64,000 nt of DNA from Nocardia australiensis (lineage in GTDB: Bacteria > Actinomycetota > Actinomycetes > Mycobacteriales > Mycobacteriaceae). The stretch is taken from positions 1,054,001 to 1,118,000 of the forward strand of contig NZ_JAJFZM010000001.1 of assembly GCF_020733705.1 (NCBI RefSeq), given 5' to 3'. The notes beneath the pieces were generated by a model. The model searched no databases and was not told the origin of the DNA. It saw nothing but the letters and a program-made list of their open reading frames with translations. Positions 54,469-64,000 of this stretch are shown here, one piece after another. A program made the position numbers and the translations under genes. Position 1 is the stretch's first letter; every line of letters begins with the position of its first letter.

Positions 54469-57072
54469 TCACCGCGCCGACGACTCGCCTCGCATCAGCG
54501 CGCCGAGGGTCTCGCGATCGGTGACATCCATTTTGATGCAGGCGCGATAGAGATGGCCTTCGACCGTGCGGACCGAGACGGTGAGCCGATCGGCGATCTG
54601 ACGGTTCGACAGCCCGGCCGCGACAAGATTCGCGATTTCGCGTTCGCGCACGGTCAGTGGCAGCGACTGCGCGGCCTGGCGTAACGCGGGCGTGCTCGCG
54701 CCACCGCAGGCGGCGGCGAGGCGGTTCGCGGCCGCGGCCGATTCGCGCAGGCGGCGGCGATCGCCCGCGCGCTCATGCGCGGATGCGGCCTGCGCGGCGG
54801 CATCGGCGGCCGAGAGCAACGCGCCGATCTGCTCGAATTCGGCGGCGGCCGCGTCGAGTCCCGGTCCGTCATGGGCGGCGAGAGCAACCGCGTGCCGCGC
54901 CTGGACCTGCACCAGATGTCCATCGATCTTGGCCGCGATATCGGCGAGCCGGCCGGCGGCCGAATGCCCGCCGAAACGGGCGGCGGTGTGCAGCGCCATC
55001 GCCTCGATCGCGTGCTGGTTCGAGCGGGCGGCGGCATCGGCGGCGCCCATCGCCAACCGGATGGCCGGGGTAACAGTGCCTTCGGCCGCCGCGACGCCTG
55101 CCTTGGCGATTTCCAGTTGCGGGTCGTACACCGCACTGTGCCTGCCGCCCCTCGCGGTGGCCTCCGCAATGGACTCGGCGGCCTCGGCGGAACGGCCGAG
55201 CGCCGAATATGCCTCCGCCAGACGGATTCTCGCCGGAATCATCCAGGCCGCCGCGCCCTCGGTGGCCAGCGCGGCCAGCGCCTGTTCGAGATGCTCGATC
55301 CCGTCCGGGAATCGGCCCTCGGCCACATCGACGGTGCCCTGCAAAATCTTCGACATACCCCACGCCAGATACTGGCCGGGCGCGGAATAGCCGAAATAGG
55401 CTGCCGCGCAACGCCGGGCGGCGGCCAGATCCCCGGTGAGGGTGAGCGCGAGCACCTCGGCGTGCGTCGACATGAATCGGTTGAGCCCGTCGATATGGGA
55501 TTCCACCTGATGTCCGCGCGCGGCGTATTGCCGTGCCGCCGCACCCTTGCCCATCAGCGCCAACGCGAGCCCGCCACCGAAGGACGCCCACCACACCGCC
55601 CAAGCCGGTGAATCCTCGGCGGACATCACCGCCTCGGCGTCGGTGAACGCGTCGTCGATCCGGTTCTCGTTGACCGCGCACGCGGAGGCCAGCCCGGCGA
55701 TGGTCGCCACGATCTTCGGATGCCGCACCCGCGCCCGGATCAGCGCCAGCACCTCGTCGGCGCGATCAGCATCCCCCATGGCCCACAACAGATTCGATAC
55801 CCGGGTGCTACCCCAGCGGGCCAGCTGCACCTCGTTCAGCTGGTCGGGGTCGAAGCTGGCGAGGGTGCGTTCGGCCTCGATGCGGTGGCCCTGCCACAGC
55901 AGCGCCCGTGCGAGCAGATCCGCGGCCTCGACACCGCCCTGACGTTCCACCGCCGCCCTGGCGAACCGCTCACCCAATGGCAGGTTCGCCAACCCGATAG
56001 CGTCCGCGGCGGCGGCCTCGAACAGCTCGAGATCAGCGGATTTGTCGCTGTCCAAAGCCAATTCGGCCAATCGGATCCGATCGGCCGCGGAATTGATCGG
56101 CCGCTCCTTGAGCGAGGAGAACAGCCGTCCACGAAGTCGACGTGCCGAGGCGATGCCGAGCCTGCGCCGGATCACCTCACCGAACAGTGGATGGTTGTAG
56201 CGCACGGTCAATTGCTGAGAATTCTCGACAACCCTGATGACGCCACGGTTTTCGGCCGCCTCCACCGCCTCGTCACCGGCCAGCTCGGCCAACACATCCA
56301 GGCCGATCGGCTCGCAGAAGGTGAGCAGTTCCAACACCCGCAGCACCGGCTCGGGCAGTTGTTCGACCCGATCCTCCAGTAGCGCGGCCAATTCCGAGGT
56401 GACCGCGGCGCGACCGCGAAGCTGCCAGACGCCGTTCACCTGGCGCAGCGTGCCCGCCTCCAGCGCACCCTCCACCAAATGCCGCAGGAACAGGGCATTT
56501 CCGGCGGAGGACTCCCACATGAGATTGGCGGTGAATCCCTCCAGCTGGCCGCCGAGCATCGACTCGACCAAATCGACGCTTTGTTGCTGGGTAAAGGGAT
56601 TCAGGTCGACCCGCAGTAGATGGCCGTCCTTCCACAGCGAGGTGACCGCGTCGGGCACCTGTACCCTGCTGCGGACGGTCGCCACTATGGTCGCGGCTTT
56701 GTCGATGGCCAGTTGCAGCAGCAACGTTGCCGACAGCTGGTCGAGCAGGTGCGCGTCATCGACGCCGATGATGGTGTGCCCGTCCGCGAGCAGCGCCTCA
56801 CGCGCCGCGGACATGAACGTCACCGGATCATGGGCGGTATACACCCCGACCATGTGCGCGAATACGCCGAGCGGAATGGTGCGGGCCGATTCGGTACCCG
56901 CCACCCACCTGATATTCCCGCCGACGGCAGCTGTCGCCTGCCTCGCCAGCGTTGTCTTGCCAACTCCGGCGTCACCGGTGAGCACCGTCCCGACATATTC
57001 AGTGCCGTTGAGCGCTGCGCGAATCGCCTCGAACTCGGTCTCGCGCTCGATCATCGGCCAGTTCCGAGCCAT
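54469..57072 (-). CDS. LuxR-family ATPase regulator (LAL/MalT-like)
   Basis: 867 residues. N-terminal ATPase with Walker A TGDAGVGKTTLA (residues 32-43) and a Walker-B-like strand TIIGVDDAHLL; a long helical middle with TPR-like repeats; and a C-terminal LuxR HTH (LTVREREIANLVAAGLSNRQIADRL). LAL proteins are transcription activators that respond to small molecules. Starts at 57072 and 57054 (MIERETE) are both possible. It does not sit in a visible gene cluster, so its targets are not evident. Confidence 0.9.
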   Translation of the reverse strand: MARNWPMIERETEFEAIRAALNGTEYVGTVLTGDAGVGKTTLARQATAAVGGNIRWVAGTESARTIPLGVFAHMVGVYTAHDPVTFMSAAREALLADGHTIIGVDDAHLLDQLSATLLLQLAIDKAATIVATVRSRVQVPDAVTSLWKDGHLLRVDLNPFTQQQSVDLVESMLGGQLEGFTANLMWESSAGNALFLRHLVEGALEAGTLRQVNGVWQLRGRAAVTSELAALLEDRVEQLPEPVLRVLELLTFCEPIGLDVLAELAGDEAVEAAENRGVIRVVENSQQLTVRYNHPLFGEVIRRRLGIASARRLRGRLFSSLKERPINSAADRIRLAELALDSDKSADLELFEAAAADAIGLANLPLGERFARAAVERQGGVEAADLLARALLWQGHRIEAERTLASFDPDQLNEVQLARWGSTRVSNLLWAMGDADRADEVLALIRARVRHPKIVATIAGLASACAVNENRIDDAFTDAEAVMSAEDSPAWAVWWASFGGGLALALMGKGAAARQYAARGHQVESHIDGLNRFMSTHAEVLALTLTGDLAAARRCAAAYFGYSAPGQYLAWGMSKILQGTVDVAEGRFPDGIEHLEQALAALATEGAAAWMIPARIRLAEAYSALGRSAEAAESIAEATARGGRHSAVYDPQLEIAKAGVAAAEGTVTPAIRLAMGAADAAARSNQHAIEAMALHTAARFGGHSAAGRLADIAAKIDGHLVQVQARHAVALAAHDGPGLDAAAAEFEQIGALLSAADAAAQAASAHERAGDRRRLRESAAAANRLAAACGGASTPALRQAAQSLPLTVREREIANLVAAGLSNRQIADRLTVSVRTVEGHLYRACIKMDVTDRETLGALMRGESSAR

Positions 57073-57145
57073 GCGCCAACTGTAGTTCTTCACCGATCAT
57101 GATCGAAAGATGAACAATGAACGGCATTAGCGGTTCAGCCGGTTC

Positions 57146-58522
<1,377 letters not shown>

Positions 58523-58639
58523 CTACCTGCCGTATTGAGGCGGTGGCCGGAAGCACAGTCTAGTGGACGCGTCCACGGCGGCATCGATCCGGATCAAGCC
58601 GTAGGCTTGGCAACCGCGTGACCGGAACCGTGCGCGGCT

Positions 58640-59377
58640 ATGGTGACCTACGAACGGACCAGCAGAGGGTTCGCGCAACCGTCCGCGTCAGCCGGACCGA
58701 GGAAGGTGTACGGCAGTTTGAGTACCCATGTTCTTCGATGCGGCGGCACACCCGTACCCATTGCCCTCGCGTCGTTGCCGAACTCGCCGACAAGCGCCAT
58801 TCCGGACACCGATCAGATCGATGAACTGCTTCCGGTGCTCGCCGCCGACAGCCTGCCCCGGTTGATCGTGCTCGGCGAGGACGCCGGCCTCGCGGCGGTA
58901 CTCACCCACCTGATGCGCACCGAACGACTGCATGTGGAGATCGGCTACGTGCCGACCGAAAAGACCTACGGCTCCCGCGCCTACCAGACCGGTACCGGCA
59001 ATGCGGCGGCCAAACGGGCGCTGGAGGGCCGTGCCACCGAGACGCCGCTGATTCGCGACGACACCGGCACCGTACTGGTCGGGCACGCGGTGATCACCGG
59101 CCCGGGCGGGGACAAGCTCGAGGGTGAGGCGTATGTCGATGACACCATGCTGTTCACCGGCAGGGTCACCGAGATGCGCATCTCGCCCACCGCGGCCATG
59201 CCAGGCGTACGCGCCACCGTGCAAAAAGGCATGCGCAAGCGGCGCTGGCTCGAGGGCCGTGCGGCGCAACTCGGCACACCAGGCGCGGTGGTGACGCGTG
59301 ACGGTGTCGCGAGCGATCGGGTGGTACCGCGTTCGACGTTCTACCGGCATCACGAACCCTGGTTCCTGGTCCTATGA
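58640..59377 (+). CDS. conserved actinobacterial protein (Rv0358-like)
   Basis: 245 residues, soluble. Part of the middle, PRLIVLGEDAGLAAVLTHLMRTERLHVEIGYVP, is reminiscent of the catalytic fold of lipid kinases (DAGK-like) without its GGDGT loop. It lies between purA and the M50 peptidase as in M. tuberculosis (Rv0358) and overlaps the peptidase start by four bases, so the two are coupled. The start is uncertain: ATG 58640 or a later GTG. Function unknown. Confidence 0.7.
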   Translation: MVTYERTSRGFAQPSASAGPRKVYGSLSTHVLRCGGTPVPIALASLPNSPTSAIPDTDQIDELLPVLAADSLPRLIVLGEDAGLAAVLTHLMRTERLHVEIGYVPTEKTYGSRAYQTGTGNAAAKRALEGRATETPLIRDDTGTVLVGHAVITGPGGDKLEGEAYVDDTMLFTGRVTEMRISPTAAMPGVRATVQKGMRKRRWLEGRAAQLGTPGAVVTRDGVASDRVVPRSTFYRHHEPWFLVL

Positions 59378-60162
59378 GCGTGCAGTTCCCCCAGAATCGG
59401 CGCTCGGGCCGCGGGGCTGTCCGGCCGAGCCCGGTGTTTCTGCTCGTCATCGCCATCACCGCGGTCGGCGGGGTGCTGGCCTGGAATGCCGATCTCAATT
59501 CGACCCTGGCCAAGGTCGGCGTTTTCGTGCTCGTGGTGTTCGGCTGGATCATCACGCTGTGCCTGCACGAGTTCGCGCATGCCTTCACCGCGTGGCGGGC
59601 CGGTGACCGCGAGGTCGAACTGCGCGGCTATCTCACGTTGAATCCGCTGAAATACAGCCACCCGCTGCTGTCGATCGTGTTGCCGATGGTGTTCATCGCG
59701 CTCGGCGGCATCGGCCTGCCCGGTGGCGCGGTCTACGTGCATACCCATAGCGTCAGCGCGCGCATGCAGCGCGTCATCAGTGGCGCCGGGCCCGCGGTAA
59801 ACGCGCTCTGCGCGGTGATATTGCTGATGATCGTGCGGTTCCTCGGCAGCGCGCAGGCGCATCCGGCGTTCTGGTTCGGCTTGAGTTTCCTTGCGTTCCT
59901 ACAGGTTACGGCAGCGTTGTTGAATATTCTGCCGATCCCGGGACTGGATGGTTATGGAATTGTCGAGCCGTCGCTGAGTTATCAGACTCGGCGCGCGCTC
60001 GATCAGTTCAAGCCGTTCGGCATGTTGATCCTGTTCGCGCTGCTGTTCACACCGAGCATCAACAGCGTGTTCTTCGACGCGGTGTACTCGCTATACGAGC
60101 TGTCGGGCGTACCGTCCGATTGGTCGCGATTCGGCAGTTATCTGACCCGTTTCTGGATCTGA
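59374..60162 (+). CDS. site-2 protease family (M50) membrane metallopeptidase
   Basis: 262 residues, about six membrane helices. Zinc-binding HEFAH at residues 65-69 in a helix and the second motif NILPIPGLDG near residue 187 in place of NxxPxxxLDG; both lie in membrane segments, as in site-2 proteases that cleave membrane-bound substrates. Rv0359 homologue. Coupled to the preceding gene by overlap. Its substrate is unknown. Confidence 0.9.
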   Translation: MSVQFPQNRRSGRGAVRPSPVFLLVIAITAVGGVLAWNADLNSTLAKVGVFVLVVFGWIITLCLHEFAHAFTAWRAGDREVELRGYLTLNPLKYSHPLLSIVLPMVFIALGGIGLPGGAVYVHTHSVSARMQRVISGAGPAVNALCAVILLMIVRFLGSAQAHPAFWFGLSFLAFLQVTAALLNILPIPGLDGYGIVEPSLSYQTRRALDQFKPFGMLILFALLFTPSINSVFFDAVYSLYELSGVPSDWSRFGSYLTRFWI

Positions 60163-60441
60163 TCCGCCCGCATCATTCCCACCATTGGTCAGCCACGGTT
60201 GCACTGATCCAACACGATGTCGATGATTGCCGATGCCCCCAAAACCGGGGTATGAAACATGGTTGATTAACTAATCGAGTTTCCATAGGCTCTTCGAATC
60301 ACAGCACCCAAACACGCAACGTTGCCGCACAAAAGACCAGGTGCGCAACGCATTTCAGACTGAGGCGACCCGCGCCCAGCCATCAGTCCACCTCAGCACC
60401 AACGAGGACCAGCCTCCTCTCGCACACGGCCGAAGGCATCA

Positions 60442-61296
60442 ATGAGCAACCCACATTCACCATCGACACTGTCGGTCGTAATCCCCGTTTTGAACGAGGC
60501 CACCGCGATCGTGCCGTGCCTGGAACGCCTGGTCGATCAGGACGCCATCGACGAAATAATTGTCGTCGACAATGGGAGCACGGACGGCACCGAAGCAGTG
60601 GTGCGGGAATACGCGCAAAGTCATCCGAAGATCGAACTCATCCACGAACCGCAACGCGGTCTCATTCCAGCGCGCAATACCGGAATAGATAAGGCACGCG
60701 GCGATTTCATCGCCCGGATCGATGCGGACACTCAGGTCGAATCCTATTGGGGCGCAGCGATTCGCGACCATATGATCGCCAATCCCGACACCGCCGCGAC
60801 AACCGGCATATTCACCTACCATGATTCGCCGGTCAGCTTCTTCCTGGAGTTCGGCGTCTGGCTGATGTGCCGACTCGGCAAGCGCGGCGGACGGGTCGGC
60901 AATATCCATGGCGCGAATATGGCGGTACGCCGCACGGCGTGGGACAGCGTCAAGGACGCCACCACCGATCGGGCAGATCTGCACGAGGATCTCGACCTGG
61001 CGATCTGCCTGGCCGAGAACCGACTGCCCATGCAACAGTTGATCGATCAGCGGGTCCGCATCTCCGCCCGCCGTCGGCGCAGCAATCCGCGCGCCTTCTG
61101 GCATTACCAGCTCTGCGGCCTGCGGACCATCGCCCATCGCGGTTATCCGGTCCGGCGCGAACATCGGGTGGTTGTCAGCGCCGCCTGGATCGGCCACACC
61201 GTCCAATGGCCGATCTATCGGGTGTGGGATTTCGATCGCAGGCGGTTCACCTTGCGCGGCAGTCCGGCGCGTCTTTCACCGGTGGGCGGCGACTGA
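60442..61296 (+). CDS. glycosyltransferase family 2
   Basis: 284 residues. GT-A fold: SVVIPVLNEATAIVPCL, IIVVDNGSTDGTE, the DxD metal motif in ARIDADTQV (near residue 95), and the ED-type catalytic area in LHEDLDLAI. A hydrophobic patch near residue 130 and an arginine-rich C-terminus suggest membrane-associated action on a lipid-linked acceptor. GAAGG lies 6 bases before ATG 60442. It stands at the place where mycobacteria have only Rv0359-Rv0360c, so it is an insertion. Confidence 0.85.
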   Translation: MSNPHSPSTLSVVIPVLNEATAIVPCLERLVDQDAIDEIIVVDNGSTDGTEAVVREYAQSHPKIELIHEPQRGLIPARNTGIDKARGDFIARIDADTQVESYWGAAIRDHMIANPDTAATTGIFTYHDSPVSFFLEFGVWLMCRLGKRGGRVGNIHGANMAVRRTAWDSVKDATTDRADLHEDLDLAICLAENRLPMQQLIDQRVRISARRRRSNPRAFWHYQLCGLRTIAHRGYPVRREHRVVVSAAWIGHTVQWPIYRVWDFDRRRFTLRGSPARLSPVGGD

Positions 61297-61566
61297 TCGC
61301 GAACATGGTGGTCGCCCGGCCTCCGCGCGACCGGGCGACCCTTCGCGCGCTGAACGGTGCCACGCCCATCGTGCGAAGTGTTGGACCGCGACACCCCTCG
61401 TACCGCGGTCACTGCCCAAAGCTATGGCCAGGGTGAGCGCGGGACACGAGTAGCGCACTACGCGAATATCATCATTCGCACAATCGCTGCGCCACAGCCA
61501 CACTCGCAGATCATTGGAGTGTCCGAAATCCGCTGAGTAGCGGGCCGATCCGCGGTGAACTACGCC

Positions 61567-62727
61567 TCATTCTTCTTCGGGTTTCACATGCGGGCGCGCA
61601 ACAGTCGGCGGCAGCAGTGCCATGGCCGAGATGCGTCGCATGCCGCACACCTGCATCAGGTCCACCACCATCGAGCGGACCTGCGCGAATACCACATGGG
61701 CCGAAAGCCCCGCGCCATCAACGAGTTCCGGCCGCGTATTCTTGGCGACCGACCGCAACACCCGGGCCGCCTCCGCCTGGTCGGGTTGCTCCCCCGGGTC
61801 GGCGAGCATCATCCGGCGCACCACATCGACTGCCTTCGCGAGTTGCTCGACCACATCAATCAACCTGGGGTCGAGGATCTCGTCGTCCTGCACCAGGGTG
61901 AGCGAACGGCGAAACAGCACACGGGTATTGCGGACGGCGTTGTCGAGCGGGTCGGCGGTGGCGCGAATCCGTTCGAGGCGGTCGCGGGAATTCCAGTACA
62001 GCGGGGAGATTCGGCTGATCTCCCTACCGCCCTCCAGTGTCGAACGCAGTTGATCGATCTGTGGTTGCGTCGCGCGGGCGGCGGCGAGGGCAGTGCGAAT
62101 CTTGTCGGAGTTCTGTTCGATCAGACCGTCCGCGCAGTCATTGAGTGATTTACCCATCACCTCGAGGACTCCCGCGGCCTGTTCACGCGCACGACGCACC
62201 GGATGCAATGGGATCGCGGCCACCACGACCACGCCGACCAAACCGCCGATCAGCGCGTCGATCATGCGAGAGAAGCCACCGCCCGCCGACGGTGGCATGA
62301 GCGTGGCGACAAGCACCGACGAGCTGGCGGCCTGCATGGAGATGATCGAGCCGCCGTCGAGGAATACGGCGCCCGCCATGGCGACCGCCACCACCAGGGC
62401 GATCTGCCAGACGCCGGTACCCGCGTGGGTGATGAACAGGTCACCGATACCGATGCCGACCGCGACACCGACCACCAACTCCACCGACCGGCGCAGCCGG
62501 GCGCCGAAAGAGATGCCGATCGACACCACCGCGGCGGTGGGCGCGAAGAACGGCTGCGGGTGACCGACGACGTGGTGGGCGAAGAACCAGGCCAGCGCCG
62601 CGCCGACCGCGCACTGGATGATCGGCAGCGCGGACCGGCGCAACCGCGCCCACGAGGTGCGCAGCCGGTCCATGCTGCTCGCCCGGGCGACGTCGACCCG
62701 TGCGTTCAGATCAAGCCCACCCGTCAC
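61567..62727 (-). CDS. FUSC-family membrane protein (aromatic acid exporter-like)
   Basis: 386 residues. Six membrane helices in the N-terminal half (PIIQCAVGAALAWFFAHHVV to the fifth and sixth near residue 170), the motif FFAPTAAVVSIGISFG.RLRRSVELVVG, and a long cytoplasmic helical C-terminal half. Of the FUSC/YccS type, exporters of aromatic acids or envelope-stress related. The start at 62727 is GTG; ATG 62673 is an alternative. Inserted, like the GT2 gene, in the conserved purA block. Confidence 0.85.
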   Translation of the reverse strand: MTGGLDLNARVDVARASSMDRLRTSWARLRRSALPIIQCAVGAALAWFFAHHVVGHPQPFFAPTAAVVSIGISFGARLRRSVELVVGVAVGIGIGDLFITHAGTGVWQIALVVAVAMAGAVFLDGGSIISMQAASSSVLVATLMPPSAGGGFSRMIDALIGGLVGVVVVAAIPLHPVRRAREQAAGVLEVMGKSLNDCADGLIEQNSDKIRTALAAARATQPQIDQLRSTLEGGREISRISPLYWNSRDRLERIRATADPLDNAVRNTRVLFRRSLTLVQDDEILDPRLIDVVEQLAKAVDVVRRMMLADPGEQPDQAEAARVLRSVAKNTRPELVDGAGLSAHVVFAQVRSMVVDLMQVCGMRRISAMALLPPTVARPHVKPEEE

Positions 62728-62789
62728 CAGCTACTACCCCGCCTATTACCCCACGCGGAATCGCTACGTGATACTCCGAACACTCTGGC

Positions 62790-63239
62790 TCAGTCGAGAC
62801 CGAGTTCGGTAGCGGCGCGCGGATCGCAGTCTTCGAGCAGGTCCAGGCAGCGGGCATACTCCTCGGTTTCGCCGATCGCCCTGGCGGCCTTGGCGAGCGC
62901 GCCGACGCAACGCAGGAAACCCTGATTGGGCTCATGGCTCCACGGCACCGGACCGAAGCCCTTCCAACCATTGCGGCGCAATAGATCCAGGCCACGGTGG
63001 TATCCGGTGCGAGCGAAGGCGTACGCGGCGATGGTGTCGTGATTCACAGTCCCCTCCGCACCATCACTATCGCCCCGAGCCAGCGACGCCTCCGCGAGGT
63101 AGGCCCAGGCGATCGAGGCCGCCGGATGGGCGGCCACGACCTGTACGGGGTCGGCCTTGTCGAGCAGAGCCTCCTCCGCATCGGAGTTTTCTGGCAGCAA
63201 TACCGGTTGCGGTCCGAGCAGGTCACCGAACGAGGTCAT
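62790..63239 (-). CDS. DUF3151 protein (Rv0360c-like)
   Basis: 149 residues. The family opening TSFGDLLGPQPVLLP and late WKGFGPVPWSHEPNQGFLRC with LDLLEDCDP match Rv0360c. An insertion GDSDGAEGTVNHD is present compared with the mycobacterial form. ATG 63239 (MTSFG) chosen; ATG 63248 is an alternative. Function unknown; conserved next to purA throughout mycolata. Confidence 0.88.
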   Translation of the reverse strand: MTSFGDLLGPQPVLLPENSDAEEALLDKADPVQVVAAHPAASIAWAYLAEASLARGDSDGAEGTVNHDTIAAYAFARTGYHRGLDLLRRNGWKGFGPVPWSHEPNQGFLRCVGALAKAARAIGETEEYARCLDLLEDCDPRAATELGLD

Positions 63240-63426
63240 GACGTTCATTGTGCACCGCGGCCATCCACACGGCGACACGGGAATCACCACCGGCGCCACG
63301 AGCGCGCCCACAGCATTCGCCACGGCGTCGGTGCGCCCGGCGCGAGCTGATGAACGGGCTCGTTGCGGCCGCGCCCATTAGGCTGACCGTCTAGTTCAAC
63401 TGTTCCGCCTGACCGAAGGGTATTAG

Positions 63427-64000
63427 GTGTCCGACCCAAACGACGAGAAGAACCCGGCGCGCGAGCGCGCCACCGCCGACACGGCGGCCGCACCCGTGGA
63501 ACGGACACCTGCGGCGAACGAGAGTGCGCGGACCGACGCCGCGCCCACCGAACCCATGCCCGCCTCGCCCGCCGATAAGCGGTCGGCCCCGAACAAAAAG
63601 ACCCCTGCCGAAAAGGCGCCCACCGGTGCCGAAACGCGCACGTCGCCCGGCAAGCCCGCTGACACCCCGGAAACGACGCCGATCAAAGCCGGCGATATCG
63701 CAGACCGCGCCGCCTCCACCGGATCGGCCGGGGCACCCGCCGCGAAACCCGCGCCGATCGAGTCCGGCACGTCAAACGGCCAGGCCGCTCCCGGTTCGGG
63801 CGATCCCGCTGAATCCGGCGCAAACCCGCGGCAGGGCTCCGAAGAGCAATCGGCGCGCGAGGGCGGAACCCCTTCCGCCGGTACGGTTTCCGGCAAAGTC
63901 GCGGAATCCGACGCCCAGACCGCCGTCATACGACGCGACAATCCGGCAGATCGAACCGCGCCGAGTTCCACCGCCGCCTCCGGTAGCGCGGCAACCGCCG
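63427..64000 (+). CDS. disordered N-terminal part of a membrane protein (Rv0361-like), cut by window end
   Basis: GTG 63427 opens a frame without stop to the window end (191 codons). The visible part is very rich in Ala, Pro, Thr, Ser, Glu and Lys, without hydrophobic segments, and so is disordered; by position it is the cytoplasmic tail of the Rv0361-type membrane protein, whose helix and extracellular domain would follow. No ribosome binding site of quality is seen (GAAGGG lies about 11 bases upstream). An antisense frame exists for composition reasons and is not counted. Confidence 0.65.
   Translation, partial: MSDPNDEKNPARERATADTAAAPVERTPAANESARTDAAPTEPMPASPADKRSAPNKKTPAEKAPTGAETRTSPGKPADTPETTPIKAGDIADRAASTGSAGAPAAKPAPIESGTSNGQAAPGSGDPAESGANPRQGSEEQSAREGGTPSAGTVSGKVAESDAQTAVIRRDNPADRTAPSSTAASGSAATA

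Overview
The window looks like chromosome of a high-GC, mycolic-acid-containing actinobacterium, most likely Nocardia or a close relative. This is an inference from three things. Gene orders thiE|thiO-thiS-thiG, mutT3, glnX-glnH-pknG, ackA-pta, fgd1 and purA-Rv0358-Rv0359...Rv0360c-Rv0361 match Mycobacterium tuberculosis. There is an antigen-85-type mycolyltransferase and a WS/DGAT enzyme. Coenzyme F420 enzymes are present. No rRNA, tRNA, IS element or CRISPR array was seen.

Layout. 1-2.4 kb: the start of an acyl-CoA dehydrogenase and an AtuA-family protein (acyl catabolism). 2.5-4.9 kb: a tiny membrane protein, a large inverted repeat and an ABC exporter. 5-7.8 kb: thiamine synthesis (thiG, thiS, thiO divergent from thiE). 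7.8-13.4 kb: MutT3 and the GlnX-GlnH-PknG amino-acid sensing pathway. 13.5-16.8 kb: AckA-Pta acetate metabolism. 16.9-18.5 kb: an F420 pair (Ddn-like reductase and FGD1). 18.7-25.1 kb: HAD phosphatase, RpiB-like isomerase, MetZ with a rhodanese, a membrane protein, FprA and an amidohydrolase. 25.4-28.3 kb: two very small amphipathic peptides, a mycolyltransferase and a WS/DGAT acyltransferase. 28.8-31.4 kb: an HTH / Clp-N / ABC transporter operon.

31.4-48 kb is accessory in character. It holds an RsgA-type ribosome GTPase behind a leader peptide and an RBS-masking hairpin, a GNAT, a methyltransferase, a serine recombinase with possible sites, TetR and XRE/DUF397 regulators, an orphan EspG and a DUF3558 lipoprotein, a pentapeptide-repeat protein, remnants of a tyrosine recombinase, a monooxygenase and a HAD protein, and a TetR-MFS pair. 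48-57 kb returns to chromosomal content: alpha-methylacyl-CoA racemase, SDR/TetR, MocR regulator, Ogt, a hydrolase and a LuxR-type ATPase. 57-64 kb is the conserved purA block, interrupted by a glycosyltransferase and a FUSC membrane protein.

The two strongest candidates for something undescribed are the twin small peptides beside a mycolyltransferase (25.46-26.85 kb), which resemble the PorA/PorH plus MytC logic of Corynebacterium, and the attenuator-controlled second-type RsgA (33.27-34.6 kb), which looks like an antibiotic-inducible ribosome-rescue gene. Both are hypotheses from sequence alone.
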